A DNA stretch of 64,000 bases from Botryosphaeria dothidea (lineage: Eukaryota; Ascomycota; Dothideomycetes; Botryosphaeriales; Botryosphaeriaceae), in the NCBI GenBank assembly GCA_011503125.2, contig WWBZ02000033.1, forward strand, positions 2,790,001-2,854,000. The letters run 5' to 3'. A program made the translations under genes and the position numbers. How positions within the stretch are numbered: the first letter of the stretch is position 1; each line of letters opens with the position of its first letter. A model generated the notes under the pieces. That model saw only the letters and a program-made list of their open reading frames with translations, had not been told where the DNA came from and searched no databases. Shown piece after piece: positions 21,069 to 32,034 of the stretch.

Positions 21069-23078
21069 GAAGTTACAGAAATTATCCACTTGGGCATTCG
21101 TCCGCTGGCTCACGTGAAGGTAGGGAGAATGAGCCTCCAGTTGGAAGCACGAACATTGATGAGGTCCCACTCGAAAAGGACTCACTGGAAGAGGATCCAC
21201 CGGAACTCGACCCCAACGGGATGGCGGCTTTTTTACGACGAAGTCAATCAAACGCAGGTGATGGTCCCAAAGTTCTTCCCTGGATCTATCGTGATGGCGA
21301 CCTGCGACAAACTCGCGAATCACCAACCTATGAAGACTACCAATCCTCGGATCCTTGATCACCTTGCTATTACTTATGAAGGAATATCGGATCGGCTTGC
21401 TATCCAACATCGATCAGGCCGCCACCATCATGATCTTCGGACCGTCCGTTGACCTATTGGCAACTTATGGAAGCCCACCGTCTCGGCGGACTAGTTGTCT
21501 CAATAAGACTTGGGACCAGGCTCCTTTTCCTTTTCTTTCACATAATTACGTGGATACCGTTGGATTTTGAGGCTGGAGCTCAATCCCAATGACGCGATTG
21601 CACAGGACATAGCATACATTCTGGGACCAATGTTTTTTTCCAGCATGCATTTCCGCGCAGCCGAGATCCGAGACATCTTTCGTGCCTCTAATAGCCGGCG
21701 TTATGGCTCATCGGCCAATGAGTTCCACCTGGCTACATTCGGCCACGTCAAAATTTCGGATGTCCTGGAAAGCGGGAATGAACGATTGGTTTGCTTTTAA
21801 AATAATCATGGGTAACGAACCAACATAAGCGGCGGCTACTTCTAGCGAGGGTTCTTCTTCTGTTTGACTTTAGATTTCCTTTTTCTAGCTTCCTTAAGGG
21901 CTCTCAAAAACGTAGCATGCACCTTCTACAGGCCGCTTTTTCATCTTTCATACTCACCGCATCGGCCAGGCTTTGCTGCGAGAGCCGCAAGCAATCCCCA
22001 CATCTTACGGAGACCATCGCGCGTACCTTTTCTGGGTAAAATACCCACAACTCCGATATCGTTACTCATCCACGTTTTTTCAGTAGACGGCCCCCACGCG
22101 AGCAATTTTTGGTCCAAGCCTTGCCCTGCCGGTCCTCCAATCTTCACACAAATTCAGCATCACTTATCATCATCAGCAGAGACAGAAAAGATCACAAATA
22201 CAAACAAAACATGTCCCCTCTCCTCTTCTCCGCGCGGACGCCTCGGTTCCTCTTTGCCCTCGTTCCTCTCCTTTTCTCCCTTTCAAGCAAGGGATTAAGG
22301 GAGGACCGGGCGAGGACCAGGTTTTTTGCAGGTTGCGGGGGGGGGGGGGGGTTGGAATACATAACCCTTTTCTCGTCATTGGTTTATTCGCTACACGCGG
22401 GTCCGTGAGGAGGAGAGGCGTGGTGTGTCTGTGTTTGACTTGGGGAGTCAAAGGACTACCTTCTCTCCTGACCTCCTGTCCGTCATGCCGCCCGGAAATA
22501 TTCTCACCCTGGCTGACTTAGAGTAGTTAGGGGTGTTTGTTTCTGGCAAGGTAGAGGCTGCTGTAAGAATCGCTTGCGATTTGAAACGGGGCAAGGACCT
22601 GACTGGTATTGTAAGGTGACAAGATTCCCACAAGCGGATAGATGCCATGAGCTATCAGCAGCATCTCACAAGCGATCACAGCCTTTTGGGTTGCTGGTAT
22701 AGAAAAAGCAATATTTGTTCTCGAGAACAAAGCCGAGAGTTTCATGATAGAACACGGAATGCATAATCATACTCTATAGAACGCTCGCTTGTACTATGGG
22801 AAGAAGTAGAAGTGCAAAAGCAACCCAGAGACCCGAATAAGAGGTAGGCGATCGGTTTTCTCTCCTCGTGAATCGTAGTATTCTACTGGCCGTCCGATCC
22901 GCCCGTCGTGACCCTCAATCATCCCAAATTATCTTCATATCATGTCCGATCGCTCTGCCCCTCGATCCTCCAATACGTGTGCAACCTCGCGTATGGCAAA
23001 GTGTCAATGGCGTGGACCGCCCCCTTTCTTTTCAACTTAGAAAAGCTCGACAGACAGAATTACTTACGTGAATGTCGT
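21069..23078. other. Intergenic region with a 15-nt G run
   Basis: About 2 kb with no supportable gene. A run of 15 G lies at about 22337-22351. Short frames such as 21567-21800 lack motifs. Confidence 0.5.
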
Positions 23079-25471
23079 TCACTGATCCTTCTTATTCTCC
23101 GCCGATGCCGCCTTTTCAATCAGACTCTTTCCGACTAGGACGGTTTCCCTCCATCCCTTCTGCCTGTTCCAGAACTTATCCTCTAGCCTGCTCTCGCCCA
23201 GACTCGCCTGCCTAGCCTCCTCCTCCAGTGCGTCAACGCCAATCTCGGCTGCTTGCTCTTGCAGTTTCGGCAGCTTCTCGACCTCCTTGAGGCTCTCGGC
23301 GAAGTAGCGGCGGCGGATGAGGTAGCGCTCGCGACGCTCCTTCTGTCGGCCGGGGGAATCCATCTTCGAGATCGCGATACGAATGGCCCAACGGACGGCG
23401 AGGAAGACATGCTCGCAGAAGAAGATGGACAGAAGAAGCGCCCAACCCTTGATATCGGCAGGTGTGCCGTCAGGGCCGAGCCCGTCATTCCAGAAAAGGT
23501 AGACAAGGGCTGAAGTGGTGATGCTGCCAAACCATGTCAGGAAGCTAAGACTGTCGAGCCAAGGGCCAATAGTGTCGGCGCGCCAAGGTATGGGACGTTG
23601 CATCTCAACACAAATCTTGATAGCATCGGCACGCAGCTCGACCCAGTCGTTGATGAGGAAGGAAACGGCCGTCAGCGGCCAGACGACACTGAAGAGCGAG
23701 AGATAGCCGAACTGCAGGACCATCTCACGCAGATCCGTCGTAACATCATACACGTCGAGCTCGGCCTCTTTACGCACACGGTCCAGGAAAGCAGCCTCCT
23801 CGGGCGGGTCGTTAGCGGCAACGTTGGGAACGGTCCCACCATTCTTCGCGGCACGCTCGCTTTGGATCTTCTTGTACTTGGCGAACCCACGACGCTTCAA
23901 ATAGGGAACGATCACTTCCATACCCAAGTTGACAACCTGCGCAGTCACCGTAAAGTAGATGACCTGTTTCCTCAATCTATCAGGGTTGATAGTCCATGAG
24001 GATGGCCTCTGCAGCTGCTTCTCGTCCTCGGCGAAGGGCCTGACCGTTAGGCTGAAGACATCCAAGTAAGGGACGATGTGTTGGCCAAAGGGAACATAGA
24101 CGAACGCCGTGAGGATGATGGGCAAGTAGGAAACAATGAAGTTCAGAACGAAAATCTTCTGGGTCATGGCAGTGTCATAAGCTCCGTGGGTTTCGTAGTT
24201 TTCGTAATCAGTCAATTGCTTGGCGAAATTGGTCAGGATGCCCAGGAGGATAGGCATGCCGGTAGTCAAGATACCGGTAGGCAGGAAAACCTAAAATCGT
24301 TAGAAGAGCATCCGACTAAAGCAACCGCCTCAGACTTACCAGGATCGTCTTCAGCGGGCCATCATAAATTTCCGATATGAAGATCTCAATGCCAAAGCAA
24401 GTAGCAATCAGACTGCCGAGGATGACTGCAGCGGCCAGGGCGAAAGGGATCTGAAGCAATTGGCGCTGCAAGCGTGTCGTCAAAGGGAAAGACTTAATGG
24501 TCTCGCCCGTCACAGGGTCCTGGATTTCTGTCTGGTGCGCGAAGTCTCTCCGCTGGGTCTCAATGGAAGAAACACCGCGGACGCCCCAGCGGACGCCCAA
24601 ATCATATTCCTGGTGTCTCCACCACTCTGTGAAGATGGTGCACCATAGCGCATTGACCAAAGCGTATATTGGCGAGAAGTGGCCAAGGATGAGCCAGGAA
24701 GCAAAACCGAAGGCGGCAGGGAATATCAAGAAGGTGAAATAGGATTGGGTGAAGGCGAAGTAGAAGGCGACCTGGAACGAGTTAGTGACCGGGCGCACAC
24801 CAGCTGAACTCACGTCATACCTTTTCACCCAAGCGGTTACGAATCTCATCCAGGTCTTCAGGCTTCAGGAGATACTGGGTACTCCATTTCTTGATCCAGG
24901 CATGGTTGTAGGCGTGATCGTGCAAGGCAAATACTGATTGGACCTGCTTCCATTCGCCTTCCTTGGGCGTGATGCCGGCGCCTCCCTCAGACTCGGAGTT
25001 GGTTATGAGCTGGCATATGATGCGGAGACGCTCGGCCTCAGAGAGGGGTTCAGAGTCGAGTGCTTGTCGGGTCTCTCGCGGAGGCTCGGAGGATCGAATG
25101 CCGTGGATCCAGTCGCGGACTCTGGAGCGGTGGCGTCAGCGTGAGGCTGGTGGCCCAAGCAGCGATAGCCAACATACCTCGACCGGTAAATCTCGCCGTA
25201 CAGGTGTTCCTCGGAAGCAACCTTGCAGAAGACCAGCACGGAGCTATCCTCGCCATTGCGGACTTCGGTGGCCAGGCCGACGTTGGAAAGGGTGGTGATG
25301 AGCTTCTCGAACTGGGAAAGGGCGGTGTTCTTGTCTGGCGACGGGGCATCAGCAACTGAGCAGGTGTCCTGAGGGCTGGGACATACCGGTGCCGGCGAAG
25401 CGGTAGCTAACAACATAGTCGACATCCATGTTGGTCTTGAGCGCCGGGCTCTTGGGGCCGGTCGAGGCCAT
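23079..25471 (-). CDS. TMEM16/anoctamin family membrane protein (fungal lipid scramblase type)
   Basis: Five exons: 25387-25471, 25178-25334, 24821-25121, 24340-24771 and 23079-24290, giving 728 aa. All introns are short with GT-AG ends. The cytosolic N-terminus (VDYVVSYRFAGTD, then VGLATEVRNGEDSSVLVFCKVASEEHL) and the GGAGITPKEGEW loop match the fungal TMEM16 proteins of known structure (Aspergillus and Nectria). Membrane segments begin at about 182 (VAFYFAFTQSYFTFLIFPAA) and include GVRWGVRGVSSIE, PTGILTTGMPILLGILTNFAKQLTDYENYETH, and the helix 6-8 region with acidic residues (DLREMVLQFGYLSLFSVVWP, NDWVELRADAIK) that would form the Ca2+ site. The C-terminus is a charged amphipathic tail. 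Activity is Ca2+-dependent phospholipid scrambling or ER-plasma membrane tethering (yeast Ist2); which applies is inference. Divergent from the phosphoesterase gene. Confidence 0.95.
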
Positions 25472-25895
25472 GTCTGCGTGGAGGTTGTTTGCTGGGATGC
25501 GGTGAGTGGAGGGGTCAATGGGCGGGCGGAGAGGGATGGGAGGGAGTACGGTGGGAGAAATGGGAGGTCATGGCCCTGAAAAGCAGGCTTGCTTCGTGAT
25601 CCATGGTCGGAGGGTAGCGCGACACCGAGCTGCAGCTGGGCGGCCAGGTGTGCGCAGCAGGCAGGAGAGAACACGGCGACGTCACCGTGCGCAGCCACAG
25701 ATCCCCGCGCCCATCATCGATCGCCCAAGCTCCCGCTCAGACGACGTCCGACCGTCCGACAGACACCCCGTCCCAGCTGAGCGCCGCCCTGGACTGTCGC
25801 ACAATCAGTCATGGCTTGCGGCCCGGCCTGACCGAGCTGCCTAGCGCCTGTTTTCTCGGCCTTCGTTGTCAATCCTTCCTGTCTCTGCGGCGAGC
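25472..25895. promoter_or_regulatory. Divergent promoter between anoctamin and phosphoesterase genes
   Basis: 424 bp separate the two start codons. GC-rich, no clear TATA box on either side. Confidence 0.5.
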
Positions 25896-26900
25896 ATGCT
25901 GCGCCGCCTGCTGTTCGGCGACGACTCGCCCTTCGAACCCTCCAGCATCGTCGTGCTGTTCTTGCGCGCTCCGCTCAAATGCCTCGTCTACTTTGTCTAC
26001 CGCGTTCTCAATGCTCTTCGGAGTGCTCCTCCGCCCGGCCGGCCCTCGGTCCGCGTCGTTTGCATGTCGGACACGCACACCCTCACCCATGACATCCCGG
26101 ATGGCGACATCCTCATCCACGCTGGAGACTTGGGCAATGCCGGCACCGTCTCCGAGCTGCAGGCCCAGATCGACTGGCTCGATTCGCTGCCGCATCCCCA
26201 CAAGATTGTCGTCGCCGGCAATCACGACACCTACCTCGACCCTCGCTCGCGCCGCACCCTGGCCGAACCCGACCGCAACAGGGAGCTGCACTGGAAAAGC
26301 ATCCACTATTTGCAGCATAATTCCCTGCTTGTGAGAGTGCCCAATTCCCAACGCGACCCCAGAACCGCCCGCCCGTCCTCGCCCCGCGCCCTAAGAATCT
26401 ACGGTGCCCCCCAGATTCCTGCATGCGGCGGCCCGGAGTTCGCCTTCCAGTATCCGCGCGGCCGTGATGCCTGGACCGACACCATTCCCCGCGACATTGA
26501 CATTCTAGTTACCCATACCCCGCCAAAGTACCACCGCGATCTGCCCCTGCCTGATGGCATGGGCTGCGAGCATCTGATGCGCGAGGTCTGGCGCATTCGC
26601 CCTCTTCTGCATGTCTTCGGCCATGTCCATGTGGGAGCCGGCAAAGAGGTCAATTGGTGGGACGACGGCCAAAGAGCCTATGAACGTGCTCTTGCTCGAC
26701 CGGTGACCGGTCTGACCAGAGGGCTGCTGAGCATTCCCACGTGGGTCGATCTGGCGCTGGTGCTGTTCTGGGGAGTGAGAGGCGTCATCTGGGATAGGAT
26801 TTGGGGTGGCGAAGTGAGGGGCACCGTCTTGGTCAATGCCGGTCTGATGGTGGGTAACTCAGGGCGTTTGGGGAATAGAGTCCAGGTTGTGGAAATCTGA
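25896..26900 (+). CDS. Calcineurin-like metallophosphoesterase
   Basis: Intronless, 334 aa from the ATG at 25896 (an upstream in-frame TTG is not a eukaryotic start). The five blocks of the calcineurin-type fold are in order: CMSDTH at about 56-61, HAGDLGN near 80, AGNHDTYL near 108, VTHTPPKYH near 205 and VFGHVHVG near 245. These residues bind two metals (Mn/Fe/Zn). The arrangement with GDLGN and THTPP is that of the MPPED/UPF0046-like phosphoesterases widespread in fungi. Two hydrophobic stretches, near 20-38 (SIVVLFLRAPLKCLVYFVYRV) and near 285-300 (WVDLALVLFWGVRGVIW), could associate with membrane. The substrate is unknown. Confidence 0.92.
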   Translation: MLRRLLFGDDSPFEPSSIVVLFLRAPLKCLVYFVYRVLNALRSAPPPGRPSVRVVCMSDTHTLTHDIPDGDILIHAGDLGNAGTVSELQAQIDWLDSLPHPHKIVVAGNHDTYLDPRSRRTLAEPDRNRELHWKSIHYLQHNSLLVRVPNSQRDPRTARPSSPRALRIYGAPQIPACGGPEFAFQYPRGRDAWTDTIPRDIDILVTHTPPKYHRDLPLPDGMGCEHLMREVWRIRPLLHVFGHVHVGAGKEVNWWDDGQRAYERALARPVTGLTRGLLSIPTWVDLALVLFWGVRGVIWDRIWGGEVRGTVLVNAGLMVGNSGRLGNRVQVVEI

Positions 26901-27440
26901 TCACGGACGATGTTTTATAGACGCTGCTAGACTTCGATTCAATCTGATATGAAATTGGTACAATCAGTGCTCTGATCTATGTTATAGCAGCCTCCTTAGG
27001 TAGGTAGTTAGTACGACTACGCATCCATGTAATTCCATTCGCAACTGTTACGGTTTGAACCCTGAGAGTGCCTTGGATGGATCCTGCGGCGAGACCTTGG
27101 GTTGAGAGGACCCTGAAGCTCAATAAAGCCCAACAAGAAAACCTTGCAACTCGCTACCAGTAAAAGGAACTCTAGAGAGATATATAAGCAGCACTACCTT
27201 GCTTAAATCTTGCTTCCTTTTCTCTTTAGCTTAGTCTTCTCGTAGATAGAATGCCACTGTATTTCCGCGAGTGCACCGGATACAAGCCATCACAGCAACT
27301 ACGTGCCCGTGCGAACATAATTCACTTTAACGACAGTCCAGCATACCATTACCGCTCGACCGCACGAAATACATTCATGAGGATCTTCTTTCAAATGGAC
27401 CAAAGGAGACCGATGACCCCATATATATGTACCTCCCCTC
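26901..27440. other. Intergenic region between convergent genes
   Basis: 3' flanks of the phosphoesterase and of the minus-strand orphan. A 71-codon frame at 27251 is not supported. Confidence 0.5.
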
Positions 27441-28299
27441 TCAAACCGTCTCCCTTCTTACCATAAGTGAAGGATCTGTCATGCACAACCCATTCTTCGC
27501 CAACAGACCCTTTCTCATACGACAAGCCTCGCAATCCTCGCAATCACACCTCAATCTCGTCTTCGCATGTCTCGTGCTATCGACGCTCCCCCTCCTATCC
27601 TTCCCCTCAGCTGTCCCGAGATCTCCTCCCTCTGGAATAACCCACATCCCGTCCTCCTTCTTTCCCCAACCCCGCCCGAATCCCACAGAGACACAGCTGC
27701 CCTCACTCTTCCTTCTCGCATCCTGCTCTTCCGCCCGATGACGATGTGAATCCGCTCCCACCAACCCGCCCGTGACTCCACCAGGACTGCTCCTCACCTT
27801 GACCGGTATGTACAGCTTTCCCGCATCGAACTCGGCCGGGGTCTTCTTCTCTTCGCCGTCCTCATCGCCCGAGAAACCACTGCTGCTGCTGCGGTTGCTC
27901 TTCAGACTAGGTTCTTTGACTACGGTGGTCTGGTTGCTGGCTACAGGAGACCCGCTGGCTTGCGGGGGGGCGACTGCTGGAAGGGAATTTGGGGAGCTGA
28001 CACTGGCCGGAATGACGGGATTCGATACTTGGGCGTTGGGCGAGGCCGCGACCACGGGTGGTGATGTTGCGGCGGCAAGCTGGGCGCGGGTATGGGCGTG
28101 CATGATGCTGTATGTGCCGTCAGTATACTCGTCTCTCGTAGAAACGGCTAACATAAAGCGAATTTTTGGAAGTCATGGAAGTAATGGGAAGTAAGTAAAT
28201 GAGGGATATGTAAAGTGAGAGAGCGCACCGCGTATAAGCAACGGGGTCCACATCAAAGTGGCTACTACTCCTCTTGGACGTGATGGTCGTGGACAACAT
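27441..28299 (-). CDS. Orphan protein with C-terminal cysteine cluster
   Basis: Two exons, 28229-28299 and 27441-28107, giving 245 aa. Exon 1 encodes MLSTTITSKRSSSHFDVDPVAYTR, splits an Arg codon (GTGCGC donor) and rejoins at RIMHAHTRAQLAAAT. The CTGAC branch is 14 nt before the CATACAG acceptor. The middle is rich in Ser, Pro and Ala and probably disordered, with KSNRSSSSGFSGDEDGEEKK. The C-terminus has RLRCDCEDCEACRMRK and a last Cys a few residues later, giving a compact possible metal-binding knot (CxCxxCxxC). I do not recognise a family. A GT-rich alternative start in exon 2 (ATG at 28103) would give 220 aa. The first-exon model is favoured because it stays open and reads like protein up to the donor. 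Confidence 0.6.
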
Positions 28300-29195
28300 T
28301 TCGGCTCCACACTTCCCAAAACAGTACCAGATTCAGGAGGGAAAAATTGTGGGTCGATTTCTCTTCACTGCTTGAGAGATTCAATGATGGAGATGTGTTT
28401 CCAGAGCAGTACGCTTAGTTTCTCTTTTCCGTGCACAGTTCGCACACACTCTTTTTTCTCATGACCCCTACTGCCTTAAGACCTCTCGCCCCCACTCCCC
28501 CCACTGCGGCGGATCGCAACTCCTACATCATCAGCTACATCACCAGGACCCCGAGCTCTCGAACACGCACTGACCAGAGTCTAGGCATATATGTTTGCAT
28601 GCAGCATACCCACAATGCTCGTCCAACTCATGGCCTTCGACCATCCAACCACGTCCGTCTCTCACACCCTTGTCTCAGACCCGATCAAGTCGCACAAATC
28701 TGTGTCGGCCGCGTCACTTTCCGCAACAAGTAAGATGAGGAATGCAACGGTCCCGCACCATCGTCACCCCAACCCCCGGATTTTCTTTGTTCTCCGATGG
28801 CGTCGGAGCCCGCCGTTTGCGGGAGCAGCCGTTGATGACGCTAAATGCTGCGAGCAGAAGAAGCTTCTCTGGAGGTCCACCGTCCAAGTCGTGTATGAGA
28901 CGGTGGTTGCAGGGAATGACTTCATTGTCTCTGCCTCTTGACCGCATCCCCTACGGCATTTGCTCGCGGAAAGCCTGAGAAACCCATTGTTCCCGACCTC
29001 CAAAGAGAAAGAGACGAAGTAATATCCCTGATATAAACTTTTCGTTCCGACAGTTGGATATGTTTCTAAGGCCCTGAAGATCATCTTCGTCATTCCGAGT
29101 CAATCGTTCTCTGGTCCGGAGTGTGCCGGGCTCAATATTTGTCTTTCAATCACCACAACCTCGTATCATCAGCCGAAAACGACGAAATCACAAGA
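28300..29195. other. Divergent intergenic region, nothing recognised
   Basis: About 900 bp between the minus-strand orphan and the CFEM gene. Only short motif-free frames. Confidence 0.5.
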
Positions 29196-29861
29196 ATGTT
29201 ATCTCGCGTGTTCCCGGCGATTAGCCTCATGGCGACTTCCGGGGCTCTGGTTGCAATTGATTTCAGCAGCCTCCCCCAGTGTGCACAAATGCCGATTCTC
29301 AACACCATTGGCAGGAGCAAATGCGACCCAAGCAAACCGCAGTGCCTTTGCAGCGACGACGTCATAGTAAACGATTTAGTGGCTCTAATTGCGAAGTCTT
29401 GCAGTGGGAACGACTTGACCAGTCCGAGACCATTCATCAATCAAGTAATGACGAATAATTCGTGCTGACCTCTCCCAACAGGAGCTGTGGCTTTCGGACG
29501 AGCGTTGTGCCCGAATCTGGCGACCCAGACCGTGGCTACAATTTCAGATGCGAAGACCACATTTATCATCACCCTCGACAATCCCGCCGGTGCCTCAACA
29601 ACAGCTGCACCTATTACGTCCACGAGGACGTTGGCTGTAGCGATCACGACTGAGGCCGAGTCCACCGCATCGCCGTCAGAGACGGGTATGGAGGAGCCAA
29701 CGACTTCGGTGATAGCAGGCAACGGCACCAACGCTACATCGCAAGGCAACGGGACGGGTCCGGAACAGTTCCAAGGCGATGCTCCTGAGTTTGGGCCGAT
29801 GCGGTTATGGTCGATGTTAATCGGTATGCTGATGATGGCTGCCGTTTTCGCGGAGCTGTGA
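29196..29861 (+). CDS. CFEM-like secreted, probably GPI-anchored protein
   Basis: Two exons, 29196-29421 and 29482-29861, 201 aa. Residues 1-20 are a signal peptide (MLSRVFPAISLMATSGALVA). The CFEM-like domain follows: SLPQC, then SKCDPSKPQCLCSDD, then AKSCSGNDLT and, across the intron, RALCPNL. The donor choice (GTCCGA, after ...NDLT) gives the usual 16-residue spacing between the last two cysteines; a GTGGGA donor seven codons earlier would shorten it. Only six cysteines are present where canonical CFEM domains have eight, so one disulfide is missing. A Ser/Thr-rich stalk with N-glycosylation sites (NGTNAT, NGTG) precedes a hydrophobic C-terminus (MLIGMLMMAAVF), the pattern of a GPI-anchored wall protein. 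Roles in the family include heme-iron capture and host contact; none can be assigned here. Confidence 0.78.
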
Positions 29862-30101
29862 GGCGTTAGAGAACGCTTCAAATATTTCAATGGCCAGATA
29901 ATGAAGATGCCAATGAAAAGGATATCTTAATTTCACGACAGGAGTGAAGATGCTGTAGATCTATAAGGAAGAAAAGACTTATGTCCCAGTCAATGAAATG
30001 TGTTTCGACCTACAATTGCGCCTGTGCTAACCCAAGACGAGTATTGCGCCTTTGTACATGTCAGAAATTCTAGAAATATACAGTGCTGTTAGATGCTGGG
30101 T

Positions 30102-31499
30102 TCAGGAGAACACGCGGCTCTCGCCGATGTCGCAAACATCAAAAACTCCCTCCTCAGGAATACCCTTCTTGGACAACGCCTTCTTGAGGAGTGTCGGCGG
30201 CTCTAGAACATCCTCTTCTGTCAGGACCCATGTCCCCCAGTGCATGCCAAGTGCCTTCTTGCATTGAGTATCCGCAAAGATGTTAACACTGTCGAACGGA
30301 TTGGCATGCATTGGTGACATAATGAATCTCGGCTCGTATGCGCCAATTGGGATCAGGCCAAGGTCGAAGGGTCCACGAAGTTCGCCAATTTGCTTGAAGG
30401 CTGGGCAGGTAGGGAGAGCCTCGTATTTAGCACCATAGTCGTCCTCTCCCTTCGGAACGACAGGTACAGTGCGGTAGCCGGTGTCACTGTCTCATTTCAG
30501 CACAGCCTTAAGTTTCACAAGGGTGAGGAGCTTACCCTCCAAACCACACCTTCTTTCCACCACTGCTGATACACCAGGATGCCCACAAGGTATGGGCCTT
30601 GTCGAATGGGGTTCTTGCAGCCATATGCTGGCATGGGAGACACTCAATTGTCGCATGGATATCCTTGGACGATTTGTCCTGGCTTCCAGTCTCAACAATC
30701 TGTGGCTTCGCGTCATCGATGGGCGACAGGTGAATGTCTCGGCTTTGCCACCAATCCAACTCCGTAGCGTTGTGTAATCCTGAATCTGCGAACCACTTCT
30801 TGTTTCCCAGGGGTGCGAAGAAGTGAACATTAGGGTTCGATTGCTTGATCTTGGTGACAGTCGGGTGAGAAAGGTGGTCGTAGTGGGCGTGTGAGATGAT
30901 GACAATGTCAATGGCGGGAATGTCCTCAATCCTGCACGGAGGGTCATTGTATCTCTTCGGGCCAAGCCAGCCCATAGGACCGCATCTGCCTTCAAATACT
31001 GGATCGAATAGGACCCGAAGTCCGCCGGGAAACTCGACGTAGAAACAGGCGTGGCCGAGCCAGGTTGCTCGGAGCTCGGAGGTTTCGCGCGAGGGAAGGA
31101 ATTGAGGCTTGTGAATGGGAACTGTGGGAGGAGCGGTGTTCGGCTTGTTCGCCTTGCCGCTGATTGATCTCCTGCATGCTTTTCTTAGCTCGGAGTGCTC
31201 TGAATTCTCACAATGTAGCCATACCAGAGCAGACTGCCCACTAGCTGAGGGACGCTCATTTCACGATATGATTCCCAAGGGTTCAGGAAGCCCTTTCCAC
31301 CCTTCGCATGGTGAGCAAGATCCTTGGCATCTTCAGGCACGGCGCTGGTCAACTGTGAGGCCGACACGACTGTTGTGTACAGGACGGCGCTTGTGGAGGC
31401 CGAAGACATGGTTGTTGAGGTATGAAAATGCCTGCGATAAGTGGGCTGTTGCCAATTGCGTTGCGAGGAGCGGAGAAGCGAGCGTAGAGACCAGGGCAT
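30102..31499 (-). CDS. FMP30: NAPE-hydrolysing phospholipase D-like metallo-beta-lactamase-fold enzyme
   Basis: Three exons: 31225-31499, 30536-31171 and 30102-30486, giving 431 aa. The N-terminus ([18 protein letters not shown]...RRHFHTS) is a typical mitochondrial presequence, and a hydrophobic stretch follows. The fold is marked by [16 protein letters not shown], then H186-A-H188-Y-D190-H191 (HxHxDH metal site) and WFGGDTGYR across intron 2. Further marks are [17 protein letters not shown] and a final GMHWGTW. This matches yeast Fmp30 and animal NAPE-PLD, which release N-acylethanolamines from N-acyl-phosphatidylethanolamine; Fmp30 also affects mitochondrial cardiolipin. Intron 1 (GTATGG...GCTAAG...ATGCAG) restores SLLW|RSISGK. 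The gene is intact. Confidence 0.92.
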
Positions 31500-32034
31500 T
31501 TGGAGCGGGCGAAGGTCAGGCAAACGTGGAGATTAAGTAGGTGCTATAATTCGAAAGAAAGCTCAGTCAATTGGACAGTCCGAGCCGGACGATCTTTGGG
31601 CCGTAGGAGGCCGCGGGCCTGGGGCTGGACGGACTTACGCCGGAGGGAAAGCTGTTTATCGCCGCCATTTTGACCGCGTGCAGGACTGCGCCTCGCGACG
31701 CAACAAGTGCTGCCTGGAGAAGGGCTGAGCACCACATCGATGCGAGCCGCACTAGGTGACGTCTTTTCGGCTTCGACGATAGACGAGATCGTCCATGTAC
31801 GATTGAGTCCCCGACGGCTTAGTGGCTGAGTTTGTCGTAGCAGGCTTAATGGCCGCCGTTGGCTGATCCTTGCACCCCAGGAACCCCCGCGGGCTCGCCG
31901 CGCTCCCGCATGATCGTCATCGCTGCTTGGCGGTGCCGCGTTTTGCTTGCACTGACCTCCAGCCCACACCACCGCTCTTCTCAACACCGTGCCTTGCCCG
32001 CTTCACGTCGCAACCACTTGTCTTTCTTTCCGAA
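31500..32034. other. Divergent intergenic region of FMP30-like and MED27 genes
   Basis: 535 bp, GC-rich, holding both promoters. No TATA box is evident. Confidence 0.5.

Noticed and set aside
22337..22351. Run of 15 G as a possible assembly or telomere-like signal
   Set aside because: Isolated homopolymer, no telomeric repeat nearby; housekeeping genes continue on both sides.
25866..25895. Upstream extension of the phosphoesterase frame from a TTG
   Set aside because: TTG is not a normal fungal start; the ATG at 25896 gives a complete domain.
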